The notes under the pieces were generated by a model. That model made no database searches. It had not been told where the DNA came from and saw only the letters and a list, made by a program, of their open reading frames with translations. A stretch of 64,000 nt of DNA from Flavobacterium limnophilum (GTDB taxonomy: Bacteria; Bacteroidota; Bacteroidia; Flavobacteriales; Flavobacteriaceae): NCBI RefSeq assembly GCF_027111315.2, contig NZ_CP114289.2, positions 372,001-436,000 on the forward strand, written 5' to 3'. Numbering within the stretch: position 1 is the stretch's first letter; each line of letters opens with the position of its first letter. A program made the position numbers and the translations under genes. Below are positions 54,660 to 64,000 of this stretch, one piece after another.

Positions 54660-54894
54660 TTCGTTTCGAAAGTAATTTGGATTTTACTTCTTCCCAAGAT
54701 TTTCCTTTGTCTTTCCCCGACAAATAGTTTTCGGTGCTTTCTCGAACAATATTTTTCTGTTCTTCGCTCAATTGATATTGCAAAGGTTCATCATTTAAGC
54801 AATCTTTCAAGAAATCCAAGGTGCTTTGATCTTCGGTATGGAGAATTTTGTCAATCAATTCTAGCTTATCTTTTTGTAAATTAGAGTGTTGCAT
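54652..54894 (-). CDS. Antitoxin (addiction-module component family)
   Basis: The 80-residue protein has an acidic, helical N-terminal part and a C-terminal YLSGKDKGKSWEEVKSKLLSKR. This resembles the short addiction-module antitoxins that pair with RelE/ParE toxins. It is first in a two-gene unit, with its stop overlapping the toxin start. A minus-strand -7-like TATATTTG lies about 32 bases upstream without a full promoter. It would bind and neutralise the toxin and probably autoregulate the pair. Confidence 0.72.
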   Translation of the reverse strand: MQHSNLQKDKLELIDKILHTEDQSTLDFLKDCLNDEPLQYQLSEEQKNIVRESTENYLSGKDKGKSWEEVKSKLLSKRNG

Positions 54895-55014
54895 AATTTT
54901 AAATTTTAAAACCTATTTACAAATATAATGATAATCCAATTTTAAATCTTGCAATTTATATGTAAATTTGCAACCTCAATTTTTTGACAACGATTTCATT
55001 AATTGAGCAATTTT

Positions 55015-56343
55015 ATGGAAAATAGAAAAAAAGTAGCGTTCTACACGCTAGGTTGCAAATTGAATTTTTCGGAAACTTCAACCATTGCCAGAAGTTTTCA
55101 TGACGAAGGTTTTGACCGCGTCGATTTTGAAGAAGTGGCTGATATGTATGTTATCAACACCTGTTCGGTAACTGAAAATGCCGATAAACAATTCAAGCAA
55201 GTCGTGCGAAAAGCGATGAAACTCAATAACAAAGCTTTTGTAGCCGCCATTGGTTGTTATGCCCAATTAAAACCCGAAGAATTAGCCAATGTTGATGGAG
55301 TTGACTTGGTTCTAGGTGCCACCGAAAAGTTTAAAATCACCGATTACATCAACGATTTGTCCAAAAACGATTTTGGTGAAGTGCATTCCTGCGAAATCGA
55401 GGAAGCCGATTTTTATGTGGGAAGTTATTCCATTGGTGACAGGACTCGTGCTTTCTTGAAAGTGCAAGACGGTTGCGATTACAAATGTACCTATTGCACG
55501 ATACCATTGGCGCGAGGAATTTCTCGAAGTGACGAATTGGAAAATGTGTTGAAAAACGCCAAAGAAATTTCAGAACAAGGAATCAAAGAAATTGTTTTGA
55601 CTGGCGTAAACATTGGTGATTACGGAAAAGGGGAATTTGGAAACAAAAAACACGAACATACTTTCTTGGAATTAGTTCAGGAATTGGATAAAGTCGAAGG
55701 AATCGAAAGATTGCGAATTTCCTCCATCGAACCAAATTTATTGAAAAATGAAACCATCGAATTCGTATCCAAAAGCCGAACTTTTGTACCGCATTTTCAT
55801 ATTCCGTTGCAATCCGGAAGCAATGAAATCCTGAAGTTGATGAAACGCCGTTACCTTCGAGAAATATACACAGAAAGAGTAAATAAAATTCGGGAAGTGA
55901 TGCCCGATGCTTGCATTGGCGTGGACGTGATTGTTGGTTTTCCTGGTGAAACCGACGAGCATTTCTTGGAAACCTATCATTTTTTGAATGATTTAGACAT
56001 TTCTTATTTACACGTTTTTACTTATTCGGAACGTGACAATACGGAAGCCGCCGAAATGGAAGGCATTGTTCCTGCCAATGTCCGAGCCAAAAGAAGTAAA
56101 ATGTTGCGTGGATTGTCGGTAAAAAAACGTCGAGCTTTTTATGAAAGCCAAATTGGGACCAACAGAACCGTTCTTTTCGAAAGTGATAATAAAGAAGGTT
56201 ACATTCACGGATTTACCGAAAATTACGTCCGAGTGAAAACACCTTGGAATCCAGAATTGGCCAACACTTTACAAGAAATTAATTTGACAAAAATTGACGA
56301 AGATGGAAGTGTAAGACTGGAATTCCTGAATATTGAAGTGTAA
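55015..56343 (+). CDS. mtaB: tRNA t6A37 methylthiotransferase MtaB
   Basis: The radical-SAM enzyme methylthiolates t6A37 of tRNA. The N-terminal UPF0004 domain has GCKLN, NTCSVTENAD and IGCYAQ with its iron-sulfur Cys. The radical-SAM motif C154xxxC158xxC161 sits in CDYKCTYCTIPLARG. A TRAM-like C-terminal domain ends the protein. A TTG-initiated extension from 55003 is possible, but the ATG at 55015 (MENRKKVAFYTLGCKL) agrees with homologues, giving 442 residues. A -7-like TAAATTTG lies at 54963-54970. A terminator follows at 56371-56394. Confidence 0.92.
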   Translation: MENRKKVAFYTLGCKLNFSETSTIARSFHDEGFDRVDFEEVADMYVINTCSVTENADKQFKQVVRKAMKLNNKAFVAAIGCYAQLKPEELANVDGVDLVLGATEKFKITDYINDLSKNDFGEVHSCEIEEADFYVGSYSIGDRTRAFLKVQDGCDYKCTYCTIPLARGISRSDELENVLKNAKEISEQGIKEIVLTGVNIGDYGKGEFGNKKHEHTFLELVQELDKVEGIERLRISSIEPNLLKNETIEFVSKSRTFVPHFHIPLQSGSNEILKLMKRRYLREIYTERVNKIREVMPDACIGVDVIVGFPGETDEHFLETYHFLNDLDISYLHVFTYSERDNTEAAEMEGIVPANVRAKRSKMLRGLSVKKRRAFYESQIGTNRTVLFESDNKEGYIHGFTENYVRVKTPWNPELANTLQEINLTKIDEDGSVRLEFLNIEV

Positions 56344-56370
56344 ATTGAATTACAACTTTCTATATATAAT

Positions 56371-56394
56371 AAAACCCCTTTTTCGAGGGGTTTT
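56371..56394 (+). terminator. Intrinsic terminator after mtaB
   Basis: AAAACCCC (56371-56378) and GGGGTTTT (56387-56394) form an 8-bp stem with an eight-base loop. T-rich sequence follows on the plus strand. Confidence 0.8.
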
Positions 56395-56415
56395 GTTGTT
56401 TAAAAGAGAAAAATG

Positions 56416-57132
56416 TTACGGATTTGTCGACCAAATACTACTGTTTTTAATAAAAACGCGTCGGTTTAATTTTAGTTGGGCGATGATTAATTCGGCCATG
56501 TCTTCGGCTTGCATTACTTTTTCGGGATTGCCGTCGGTAAGGTTCAGTTCTTTGGCCATATTAGTGGCGACAGTACTTGGTGTTAAAGCTGTTACTCGAA
56601 TGTTATGTTTTCGAACTTCCTGCATCAACGAATCGGTTAATCCTAAAACGGCAAATTTGGAAGCGCTATAAGCACTTGTCAAAGCATTTCCGTTTAGTCC
56701 AGCCGTTGAAGAAATATTGATGATATCGCCAGTTTGTCTTTCAATCATATTAGGCAAAACCGCACGGGTTACATAATAAGTTCCCATTAAATTGACCTGA
56801 ATAATGCGTTCCCAAGCCGCTGGTTCCAATTCCAGGAATTTTCCAAATGCAGCAATTCCAGCATTGTTGATTAAAATATCAATAGTTTTGAATTCGGCTA
56901 AGGCTTTTTCTACAGCAGCATTTACTGAATTGATATCGGCTACATCGGCAGTTATTGTAAGTGCTTTCACTCTTAAGGAGCGTGCTTTAGCGGCTACATT
57001 GTCAATTTCGTCTTGATTTCGTGCCAATAAAATTACATTGACTCCTTCTTTGGCCAAAGCCAATGCGATTGCTTTTCCAATACCTTTTCCAGCTCCTGTA
57101 ATCAGGGCATTTTTATTTTTTAAGTCGGTCAT
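56416..57132 (-). CDS. SDR-family oxidoreductase (3-ketoacyl-ACP reductase-like)
   Basis: The 238-residue short-chain dehydrogenase has the NAD(P)-binding [27 protein letters not shown], the catalytic Ser in [12 protein letters not shown] and the Tyr/Lys in [12 protein letters not shown]. The sequence fits the FabG-like branch, but the substrate cannot be set from the sequence. It is transcribed toward mtaB (convergent). A minus-strand -7-like TAACTTTG lies about 20-30 bases upstream of the start. Confidence 0.9.
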   Translation of the reverse strand: MTDLKNKNALITGAGKGIGKAIALALAKEGVNVILLARNQDEIDNVAAKARSLRVKALTITADVADINSVNAAVEKALAEFKTIDILINNAGIAAFGKFLELEPAAWERIIQVNLMGTYYVTRAVLPNMIERQTGDIINISSTAGLNGNALTSAYSASKFAVLGLTDSLMQEVRKHNIRVTALTPSTVATNMAKELNLTDGNPEKVMQAEDMAELIIAQLKLNRRVFIKNSSIWSTNP

Positions 57133-57226
57133 TTTTGTTCTTTTTTGTTCAAAAACAAAGTTAAGGTATTTGAATAGGCTAGTAGTTGTAGTTAGTGTGA
57201 AAAAAAAGATAATTTTCTGGGTTAGA

Positions 57227-59776
57227 TTATTTCACAGTTTCGACTAATCTAATAAATTCAACTTTGTAACCGTCTTCATCATTGGACAATCCTTCTTTCG
57301 CTAGTTTTTTAATATCTTCCGTAGATTTGTTCGGAACTAGATTAGAATCTCTCAATTTCAATCCAAACCAAGCCACGGCAGTACTGAATTTGAAATCATC
57401 GGAGGAATTTTTCAATGGAATGGATTTGTTTTCAATCACTTTTACCATTTCGATACTTTTGTCTCCATCGGGTTTTTTATAACGGAATTTAATAGTGGCC
57501 AGTTCGTCAGAATAGCTGTTATCATTAGTGGCAACTTTGGTATATTTCAAATCGGGTTGGTTGTTCAAAAATTCGCTTTTCACTCCGGCTGGAATCACTT
57601 CATACAAAGCCGTAACAGTGTGGTTGCTTCCTAATTCTCCCGCATCGATGGCGTCATTGGTGAAATCTTCTGGACGTAATTTTCTGTTTTCATATCCAAT
57701 CAATCGGTAGGCTTGAACCTGTTTTGGATTGAATTCGATTTGGATTTTTACGTCTTTGGCGATGGCAAACATCGAACCTTTGAATTCTTTCCCCAAAAAA
57801 CGATTGGCTTCCTGAATATTGTCGATATAGGCATAATTTCCGTTGCCTTTATCGGATAAAGTTTTCATTTTGCTGTCTTTGTAATTCCCCATTCCGTAAC
57901 CCAAGCAAGTCAAGAAAACGCCTGATTTTCTTTTTTCTTCAATCAAGGTTTGCATATCGGTATTGGAGGATGCGCCAACATTAAAATCGCCGTCAGTAGC
58001 CAGAATTACTCGGTTGTTTCCGCCTTTGATGAGATTTTCTTGTGCTAATTTATAAGCCAATTCTATTCCTGCGCCGCCAGCCGTGCTTCCGCCAGCGTTT
58101 AGATTTTCCAAAGCATTGATGATGTTTTGTTTCTCTTCACCAGACGTCGGAGGTAAAACCATTCCGGCTGCTCCAGCATAAACCACAATGGCTACTTTGT
58201 CTTTTTTTCGGAGTTCGTTGACCAAAATTTTCAACGATTGTTTCAGCAATGGCAATTTGTTAGGATTGCTCATCGAACCTGAAACGTCAATTAAGAAAAC
58301 CAAGTTGGAAGCTGGCAAACTTTCGGTTGGAATGTTTTTGCCTTGCAAGCCAATTTTGAGCAATTGGTGATTTGGATTCCAAGGGCAATCGCTGTATTCC
58401 GTGTTAATCGAAAACGGATGCTGGTCTTGTGGTTGTGGATATTTATACTTGAAAAAATTCATCATTTCTTCGACTCTCACAGCGTCTTTAGGCACGGTTT
58501 GTCCGTTGTTGATAAAGCGTCTTACATTCGTGTACGAAGCATTGTCAACATCAATGGAGAAAGTAGATAACGGTGCTGATTTAGGACTTTCGAATTGATT
58601 TTCCACAAAATTATCATAGTCTTCTTGAGAAACTTCAATAGATTTTGGTGGTAATACTTTTTGTTCCGGTTTTTTGTTTTTGTCCAGTTTTTTGAGTCTT
58701 TTTTCTAATTCTTTTTTTGAAAGGTTTTGATAAGTTCCGTTTTTTGTATTTATGATAATCACTCCATTGGAAGCTCTACTTCCGTATAAAGAAGTTGCTG
58801 AGGCATCTTTAAGGACATCTATATTTTTAACATTTTCGGGTTTTAATTGTTTGAAATCATTAGCATTTGCAGGGACTCCATCAATAATATATAAAGGATT
58901 GTTGGATTGTGTGATGGTTGCACTACCTCGAATTGCAATTGTTGTAGCTGATTGTTCTACAGCTAGTGAAGTAAGTCCAGTAACTATTTTTTTCCCTGGA
59001 ATTAATTTGATCTTATTTGTTTGATAATAATATTCTGGATTTAAAGATTCTTGGCTGTTTGTAATTTGTACTCCTGCAACTTTTCCTTGAAGGGCTTCAC
59101 TAACACTGACTGATTTCTGCATTTCCAAATCCTTTGCAGAAATAGTAACCATAGAACCTGTTGAATTTGAATTGTTTGAATTTTCTTTTATAATTGTTGC
59201 TTTCGCAAAAAATACACTATCATTTTTAGAGGAAGACCATTTTAATATTTCTTCTTTTTTTCTTGTTGAAACAGGACTTGATAAATCCGATTTTTTTTGA
59301 GTTCCATAACCAACAACTATTTCTTCATTCAAAATAGAATTATCTGCGTCAACTGATGCAATTCCATTTCCGTTTGAAATAATAGATTCTGGACTTATTT
59401 TTTCTTCAGCTATTACAACTTTATTTTCAATCTGTTTTTTTAGTATAACTTCTGCATCAGGTTTGATAGTTTTCGAAAATTCCTCTTTTGATTTTTTTAC
59501 AGTTTTTTCTTGAATAACCACACTGTTTTCTTTAGTCCCAATTGGTGCGATTATTTTTGATTCGGGTTTAAGAAATTGATAACCCAAAGAAAAGAACAAT
59601 AGGAGCGAAGCGGCAACGGCTAGTTTTTTCCAAAGTACAATGGCTTTTTTATCTTCTTTTTTGTCGAGTTTTTCTTCTACACGCATCCATATTTTTTCCA
59701 TTCCTGGAAAGTCTTTTTCTTCTGCTTTATGGGCAGCGTTTTTTATTTTGTCGAATATTTTATCTTGATTGTCCAT
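57227..59776 (-). CDS. Anti-sigma-like membrane protein fused to TonB-plug-like and vWA/YfbK domains
   Basis: The 849-residue protein starts with a cytoplasmic segment of about 45 residues ([20 protein letters not shown]) and one membrane helix (about 48-66), as in anti-sigma factors. A periplasmic SusC-like stretch has [12 protein letters not shown] and then a TonB-plug-like domain (about 215-345: [50 protein letters not shown]). The C-terminal half has a vWA domain with the MIDAS motif DVSGSMS (D-x-S-x-S) near residue 495, [10 protein letters not shown], and then a YfbK-like region ([15 protein letters not shown]). No enzymatic activity is visible. It lies 2 bases after the ECF sigma gene and is probably co-transcribed. 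A role in sigma control by a periplasmic signal is inferred. Confidence 0.8.
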   Translation of the reverse strand: MDNQDKIFDKIKNAAHKAEEKDFPGMEKIWMRVEEKLDKKEDKKAIVLWKKLAVAASLLLFFSLGYQFLKPESKIIAPIGTKENSVVIQEKTVKKSKEEFSKTIKPDAEVILKKQIENKVVIAEEKISPESIISNGNGIASVDADNSILNEEIVVGYGTQKKSDLSSPVSTRKKEEILKWSSSKNDSVFFAKATIIKENSNNSNSTGSMVTISAKDLEMQKSVSVSEALQGKVAGVQITNSQESLNPEYYYQTNKIKLIPGKKIVTGLTSLAVEQSATTIAIRGSATITQSNNPLYIIDGVPANANDFKQLKPENVKNIDVLKDASATSLYGSRASNGVIIINTKNGTYQNLSKKELEKRLKKLDKNKKPEQKVLPPKSIEVSQEDYDNFVENQFESPKSAPLSTFSIDVDNASYTNVRRFINNGQTVPKDAVRVEEMMNFFKYKYPQPQDQHPFSINTEYSDCPWNPNHQLLKIGLQGKNIPTESLPASNLVFLIDVSGSMSNPNKLPLLKQSLKILVNELRKKDKVAIVVYAGAAGMVLPPTSGEEKQNIINALENLNAGGSTAGGAGIELAYKLAQENLIKGGNNRVILATDGDFNVGASSNTDMQTLIEEKRKSGVFLTCLGYGMGNYKDSKMKTLSDKGNGNYAYIDNIQEANRFLGKEFKGSMFAIAKDVKIQIEFNPKQVQAYRLIGYENRKLRPEDFTNDAIDAGELGSNHTVTALYEVIPAGVKSEFLNNQPDLKYTKVATNDNSYSDELATIKFRYKKPDGDKSIEMVKVIENKSIPLKNSSDDFKFSTAVAWFGLKLRDSNLVPNKSTEDIKKLAKEGLSNDEDGYKVEFIRLVETVK

Positions 59777-59778
59777 AA

Positions 59779-60315
59779 CTATCTCGCTTTTTGGTAATAC
59801 AAATTGTTTACTAATTCCTTTAGCTTGGTTTTCGAAGCATTCAATTGTGATTTGGATGTGCCTTCGGAAATGTTGAGCATAATCGCAATTTCTTTGTGGC
59901 CATACCCTTCGATAACGAAAAGATTAAAAATAGTCTTGCAACCTTCGGGAATGTGATTGAGCAAATTCAGTAAATCTTCCTCTTCGAGTTCCGTTACTTC
60001 GTCTGTAAAGGGTTGCGAAAGGATTTTGACATCATCGAGATACAAATTGAAGTTGGTGTTTTTCTTGATGGTTGCCAAACAATGATTGACCGTAATTTTT
60101 CGGGACCAGGCTTCAAAAGCACCAAACTCTTTGAGCTGGTCGAGTTTTGTAAAAATAGTATAGAAAGCGTCGGCCAAGGCTTCTTCTATTTCTTCTTCTT
60201 TCTTTAGGTAGCGCTTGCAAGTGCGGTACAGTTTTGGAGCCATAAGCTCATACATTTGACGCTGGGCATCTCGGTGCATTTTTTTGCAATCAGAAATTAA
60301 GTTTTCGTTTATCAC
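59779..60315 (-). CDS. ECF-type RNA polymerase sigma factor
   Basis: The 178-residue protein has sigma region 2 (YELMAPKLYRTCKRYLKK, ALADAFYTIFTKLDQ, FEAWSRKITVNHCL) and region 4 (IPEGCKTIFNLFVIEGYGHKEIA, in part FNLFVIEGYGHKEIAIML, then SEGTSKSQLNASKTKLKEL). It fits extracytoplasmic-function sigma factors of Bacteroidota. The adjacent fused vWA protein, with an anti-sigma-like N-terminus, is the likely regulator. No autogenous promoter could be identified upstream. The target genes are unknown. Confidence 0.9.
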   Translation of the reverse strand: MINENLISDCKKMHRDAQRQMYELMAPKLYRTCKRYLKKEEEIEEALADAFYTIFTKLDQLKEFGAFEAWSRKITVNHCLATIKKNTNFNLYLDDVKILSQPFTDEVTELEEEDLLNLLNHIPEGCKTIFNLFVIEGYGHKEIAIMLNISEGTSKSQLNASKTKLKELVNNLYYQKAR

Positions 60316-60424
60316 AATTGTTTTCTTTCTACTAAAGAGGATTAAAAAGAGAAAAAGGTTGGGAGGAAGTTAAAATATTTTTGGTTTTAAACATCTTTGT
60401 CAAAGTTTTGAACTTTGACAAAGA

Positions 60425-61252
60425 TTATAGAGGAATAGACAATTTATAAATATTTGTTTCCAAAAGATCAGAATCATTGTCTTCGCAAATCAGGAATTGG
60501 ATTTCTGTTTCGATTTTTTTGTAAAGCGTCAATCCTTCAAATTTTTGATTGTCCGATATTTTTTGCGTAAACTCGATTTCGAATGTCTGGCAATCCATTC
60601 GACCAATGAGACTTCCCAATATTTCTCCGTCATCATAAGTGGAGGTAGTGTCTTCGGCTGTGGCCAAAAAGTAAATTTTGTCTTCGACCAAAATGGCATC
60701 TGTAAAGGAAGTTTTTACGTGTTTGATTTTTGGTAATTGAATTGGAGTAAACTCAATTGTACTGTTCTCATCGAGTTTTTCATTTAGTATTGCGATTCCG
60801 TTTTTAGAATTAGCGCAGTTTCCTCGTTGAAACAAATGCCATTTTTTATTGCAAAACAATGCGCCTTCAATATTTAGTTCCTCATCAGCAATGGAAGCGG
60901 TGTGCTTTAGATTTTGGTACAATTTTGACAAATCTTTTTCTACTACCTCTTTGTTTTCAAGATTGTAGGTTATTCTTTTTTCTCTTTTGGAAGTGGAACC
61001 AGAACCTAAAAGATGGAGTTCGTTTCCTTTTATAGCGATGGATTCAAAATCGAATTTGTCTTTTTTGGCGATGTTTTCTTGGCTGTTTTTGAAGAGTTTT
61101 ATTTTGGAAAGTTCTTTTTCAGGGATATTGTATTTGTAAAGAAACGAACTGTTGTCAGAAATGATGAACAAGGAATTGTCTTTGTAAATGAGTCCTGAAG
61201 CAGAACCAAGACCGATGATTTGAAATAAGAGCTCGAGTGTGAATCGTTCCAT
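60425..61252 (-). CDS. DUF6929 family protein (beta-propeller-like)
   Basis: The 275 residues have no signal peptide or membrane helix. Repeated strands GSASGLIYKDNSLFIISDNSSFLYKY (in part GLIYKDNSLFIISDN), KFDFESIAIKGNELHLLGSG and KWHLFQRGNCANSKNGIAIL suggest a beta-propeller. This fits the DUF6929 family of Bacteroidota, whose function is unknown. The gene is on the same strand as the sigma/vWA pair, 110 bases upstream of the sigma start. Confidence 0.75.
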   Translation of the reverse strand: MERFTLELLFQIIGLGSASGLIYKDNSLFIISDNSSFLYKYNIPEKELSKIKLFKNSQENIAKKDKFDFESIAIKGNELHLLGSGSTSKREKRITYNLENKEVVEKDLSKLYQNLKHTASIADEELNIEGALFCNKKWHLFQRGNCANSKNGIAILNEKLDENSTIEFTPIQLPKIKHVKTSFTDAILVEDKIYFLATAEDTTSTYDDGEILGSLIGRMDCQTFEIEFTQKISDNQKFEGLTLYKKIETEIQFLICEDNDSDLLETNIYKLSIPL

Positions 61253-61512
61253 TAAAAAGGGTTTTGAAGATGAATACCTAGCCCAGATGGAAATGGAAAC
61301 CCTTTTGAAAAGAAATTCTTTTCTTTCTTGTTATTACAGAGCGACCAGCGGAAGCTCCTGCAATGACTTAGAAAAAATGAATTTATTGAAAAAGGTTGTA
61401 ATGAACAGCTGGAATAAGCTCCTCAAAAATACGGTATATTAAACGCGAATTTAAATTTTAAGCAAAAAAAATGCGCTGAATTACAGCGCATCTTTCAATA
61501 ATTTTGGAATTA
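61253..61512. other. Intergenic region with repeat-like sequence
   Basis: A short plus-strand ORF here has no homology that I recognise and is probably chance. The segment 61340-61366 reads, on the minus strand, GTCATTGCAGGAGCTTCCGC, which shares its first bases with the repeat at 24454-24480 and may be a diverged copy. The terminator for the barrel gene occupies 61463-61491. Confidence 0.4.
61463..61491 (-). terminator. Intrinsic terminator after the 184-aa barrel protein gene
   Basis: ATGCGCTG (61471-61478) and CAGCGCAT (61484-61491) form a perfect 8-bp stem with loop AATTA. On the minus strand a run of seven to eight T follows. Confidence 0.85.
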
Positions 61513-62067
61513 TTACAATTCGAAACCATAAGCTAAACGTACGCCAATTTGGCCAACACCTTTACCTTGAGATCCATTGTTGTTTACTCTTGCAAAGTCA
61601 TTGTAATGCTCATATCGCAAAGAAACGTCGATGTATTTTGTGGCATACCCAATACTTGGCGCTAAAATCAATGAGGTTTTAGGTTCAGTTTCATTTTTCA
61701 ATGCAAAAGCTGCACCAGCTTCTCCCATCACATAAAATTGGTCATTCCACACAAAGGCTTTAAAGCCAGCTTTTGCAGGAATAAATGAAAGGTCAGTACC
61801 ATCGGCTGCGCTTCTAAACAGATTAGTAAATCCGGTTGTTGCCGTTATGGAGTATTTTTTTGACAAGTCATATTGTAGTCTTGCATCTCCGCCTAAAACT
61901 AATTTAAAAGGATCGTGAACTGCATATCCTGCTGTTACACCAAATCCTAGACGAAATCCTTGGTCGTAGTTTTTAGTGGTTTCTGTTTCTTGTGCATTAG
62001 AATTAGTTGCGAACATCATTGAGATTGCAAATACCAATGCAATCTTAATTTTTTCTGTAGTTTTCAT
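61513..62067 (-). CDS. Outer-membrane beta-barrel protein, hypothetical
   Basis: The 184-residue protein has a signal peptide (KIALVFAISMMFATNSNA). Amphipathic strands follow: FRLGFGVTAGYAV, LVLGGDARLQYDLS, YSITATTGFTNLF, AGFKAFVWNDQFYVMGEAG (in part FVWNDQFYVMGEAG), IDVSLRYEHY and a terminal QIGVRLAYGFEL. It is a small outer-membrane barrel of unknown role. A minus-strand -7-like TACATTTG lies at about 62111-62104 without a -33 box. Confidence 0.8.
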   Translation of the reverse strand: MKTTEKIKIALVFAISMMFATNSNAQETETTKNYDQGFRLGFGVTAGYAVHDPFKLVLGGDARLQYDLSKKYSITATTGFTNLFRSAADGTDLSFIPAKAGFKAFVWNDQFYVMGEAGAAFALKNETEPKTSLILAPSIGYATKYIDVSLRYEHYNDFARVNNNGSQGKGVGQIGVRLAYGFEL

Positions 62068-62238
62068 AATTTTGTTTTTAGTGTTGTGTTTATAGACAAC
62101 GATACAAATGTAGGTTGGTCATTGAGTGTGGTTATTATAGAATTAAAGTCGTTTGTTATATAATTATAGGGTTGTAGTTGAAATAGTTTTATAGAATCGA
62201 TTTGTTCTGATTACCTTTGCCAACCAAAATAAAAGAAA

Positions 62239-63615
62239 TTGAATTTATTCCAATACACAAAAGAGTTCTCCTATAATTTAAAACTGGCTTTTCCCGTTAT
62301 TTTGGGAATGCTGGGGCATACCTTGATAGGAATAGTAGATAATTTTATGGTTGGAAACCTTGGTTCCACCGAGCTGGCGGCGGTTTCGCTGGGCAATAGT
62401 TTTATTTTCATAGGAATGTCGTTGGGAATTGGATTTTCCACGGCCATCACGCCTTTGATAGCAGAAGCCGATGCCGAAAAAAACGACAAAAAAATCCGAA
62501 CTACTTTTCACCACGGATTGTTGTTGTGTACGCTTTTGGGAATAGCCATTTTTATCTTGATTGTTTTGGCTAAGCCAATAATGCGCTTGATGAACCAACC
62601 CGAAGCGGTTGTCGAATTGGCCGCACCTTATATTGATTGGGTTGCGTTTTCGTTGATTCCGGTTATTATTTTCCAAGGATACAAGCAATTTGCTGACGGT
62701 TTGTCGCAAACCAAATATTCGATGTATGCCATTTATTTGGCCAATGTGGTTCACGTTTTCTTTAATTATGTGTTGATTTATGGAGTTTGGGGTTTTCCAA
62801 AATTTGGAATTCTTGGAGCGGCATTGGGAACCGTGATTTCTAGAATTATGATGGTGGTTTTTATGCACTACATCCTTCGACAAAATTTAGCTTTCAAACG
62901 ATATTTCAAGAATTTTACCTTCAAGGAAATCAAGAAATCTATTTTGAAGAAAATCATTAATCTGGGATTGCCATCCGCGATGCAAATGTTGTTTGAGGTG
63001 ACTTTATTTACGGCGGCAATATGGCTTTCGGGTTCGCTGGGCAAGAACAGTCAGGCGGCGAATCAGATTGCGTTGACACTGGCTTCTTCTACTTTTATGG
63101 TGGCAATGGGTTTTAGTGTGGCGGCAATGATTCGAGTTAGTAATGCCAAAGGGATGAAAGATTACAAGCAATTAATTACCGTGGCCCGCTCCATTTTTTT
63201 ATTGGCCATTATGGTCGAAATTTTCTTTGCACTTGTTTTCGTGGTTTCGCATAATTTCTTGCCGCATTTATTTTTGAACATATCCGATGCTTCTCAACAA
63301 TTTGACAATACTGAAATAATATTTATTGCCTCCAAACTGCTTTTAGTTGCGGCTGTTTTTCAAATTTCTGATGGAATTCAAGTGGTTGTTTTGGGAGCTT
63401 TGAGAGGTTTGCAAGACGTGAAAATTCCAATGTACATTACTTTCGTGGCTTATTGGGTTGTGGGATTTCCAATTTCCTATTATTTGGGAAAACATACAAA
63501 TTTGGGAGCAACCGGAATTTGGATTGGGCTTTTGGCTGGATTAACGGCGGCAGCTTTATTTTTGTATATTCGCTTTGCGAGATTGACCAAAAGATTGGTA
63601 TTGGAAAACCTGTAA
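62239..63615 (+). CDS. MATE-family multidrug/cation efflux transporter
   Basis: The 458-residue protein has twelve predicted membrane helices and the MATE hallmarks: FPVILGMLGHTLIGIVDNFMVGNLG in part (GIVDNFMVG), STELAAVSLGNSFIF, GIGFSTAITPLIAEADAEK in part, and VSNAKGMKDYKQ. It uses an H+ or Na+ gradient to expel cationic compounds. The start is TTG 62239, since the next in-frame ATG (codon 24) would remove the first helix. A TACCTTTG box at 62212-62219 is the closest promoter-like element. Confidence 0.9.
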   Translation: MNLFQYTKEFSYNLKLAFPVILGMLGHTLIGIVDNFMVGNLGSTELAAVSLGNSFIFIGMSLGIGFSTAITPLIAEADAEKNDKKIRTTFHHGLLLCTLLGIAIFILIVLAKPIMRLMNQPEAVVELAAPYIDWVAFSLIPVIIFQGYKQFADGLSQTKYSMYAIYLANVVHVFFNYVLIYGVWGFPKFGILGAALGTVISRIMMVVFMHYILRQNLAFKRYFKNFTFKEIKKSILKKIINLGLPSAMQMLFEVTLFTAAIWLSGSLGKNSQAANQIALTLASSTFMVAMGFSVAAMIRVSNAKGMKDYKQLITVARSIFLLAIMVEIFFALVFVVSHNFLPHLFLNISDASQQFDNTEIIFIASKLLLVAAVFQISDGIQVVVLGALRGLQDVKIPMYITFVAYWVVGFPISYYLGKHTNLGATGIWIGLLAGLTAAALFLYIRFARLTKRLVLENL

Positions 63616-63699
63616 ATTTTTTTAAGTTTTTTCTTAAAATAATGTAACTTCTAATTTAGTTTCACGTATAATCATCGAACAAATTAATTTTTAAAAAAA

Positions 63700-64000
63700 A
63701 TGATACTATTAATTATTATTGGGGTTATATTACTGATTGTAAGTTTTGCTGTAAAAAGCAATGCCAGCAATCCGTTTTTCAAGTTTTCGAATACGCTTAA
63801 AATGATTGGGGTTGTTGTAATTGCATTGGGGATTTTTTCATCGATGTTCAAGCAAATTGATGCTGGAAAAGTGGGGGTTAAATCACTTTACGGAAGTGTT
63901 CAATCCGACGTTTTGGAAAGTGGATTGCATTTGATAAATCCGCTTTTGGACGTAACGGATTTTGACATTCAAACCCAGAATTACACGATGTCTGCCGATC
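63700..64000 (+). CDS. SPFH/Band 7 (prohibitin-like) membrane protein, N-terminal part
   Basis: From ATG 63700 the frame is open to the window edge (100 codons, incomplete). It starts with two membrane helices (MILLIIIGVILLIVSFAV and MIGVVVIALGIFSSMF) and continues with QIDAGKVGVKSLYGSVQSDV and GLHLINPLLDVTDFDIQTQN, the beginning of an SPFH domain. By family it would form membrane-bound ring scaffolds that regulate proteases or lipids. The C-terminal part lies outside the window. Confidence 0.8.
   Translation, partial: MILLIIIGVILLIVSFAVKSNASNPFFKFSNTLKMIGVVVIALGIFSSMFKQIDAGKVGVKSLYGSVQSDVLESGLHLINPLLDVTDFDIQTQNYTMSAD

Noticed and set aside
61239..61442. 67-codon plus-strand frame between DUF6929 and the barrel gene
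   Set aside because: No homology was recognised; it overlaps the start of the DUF6929 gene on the opposite strand and crosses repeat-like DNA.
62278..62883. 201-codon minus-strand frame across the MATE gene
   Set aside because: It is antisense to conserved membrane helices, and its Asn/Gln/His/Ser-rich composition is that of a shadow frame.

Overview
The window looks like chromosomal DNA of a Flavobacterium or close relative (Bacteroidota, Flavobacteriia). The base composition is AT-rich and start sites lack Shine-Dalgarno sequences. Several promoters fit the Bacteroidota pattern TTG-N17-19-TAnnTTTG. There are C-terminal sorting domains of the type IX secretion system (T9SS), a 6S-type RNA next to zapA, and lineage-typical families (DUF4290, DUF4199, DUF4252, DUF5686, DUF6929).

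Region by region. (1) 1-16966, minus strand: three consecutive giant secreted or surface proteins. The first is a HYR-repeat protein whose C-terminus lies outside the window. The other two (2160 and 2311 aa) are paralogues with choice-of-anchor D repeats, TSP3-like calcium repeats, a LamG-like domain and a T9SS sorting domain. (2) 16967-20860: a repeat-scarred intergenic stretch, an S41-family lipoprotein peptidase, a small membrane protein with a DUF4252 protein, and the frameshifted remnant of an Rrf2 regulator. (3) 20855-33628: tRNA-Met and housekeeping genes: SRPBCC protein, class IV aminotransferase, YqgE/AlgH, HU, fmt, recQ, a P-loop ATPase, DUF493, DUF4290, murA, a cation diffusion facilitator, a DUF5686 outer-membrane protein and aroQ. 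(4) 33705-42887: two small outer-membrane barrels, xerD, rny, a 6S RNA, zapA with a coiled-coil partner, an M23 peptidase and a TonB-dependent receptor. (5) 43157-52489: a hybrid histidine kinase preceded by two possible tiny ORFs, DUF2971, and an apparent minus-strand operon DUF4199 - GT2 glycosyltransferase - phosphohexomutase - DUF1016 nuclease - ABC exporter. (6) 52593-64000: L31 type B, a GlmU-like protein, a RelE/ParE-type toxin-antitoxin pair, mtaB, an SDR oxidoreductase, an ECF sigma factor next to a fused anti-sigma-like/plug/vWA protein, DUF6929, a barrel protein, a MATE exporter and the start of an SPFH protein.

Most of the window is ordinary core genome. The parts that merit a closer look are the adhesin array with its higher-order DNA repeats, the sigma factor paired with a plug-vWA fusion, MurA with Asp in place of the fosfomycin-target Cys, the 6S RNA at the zapA-rny junction, the perfect palindrome inside a DUF1016 nuclease gene, and several interspersed repeats, one of which appears to supply an alternative start codon for fmt.
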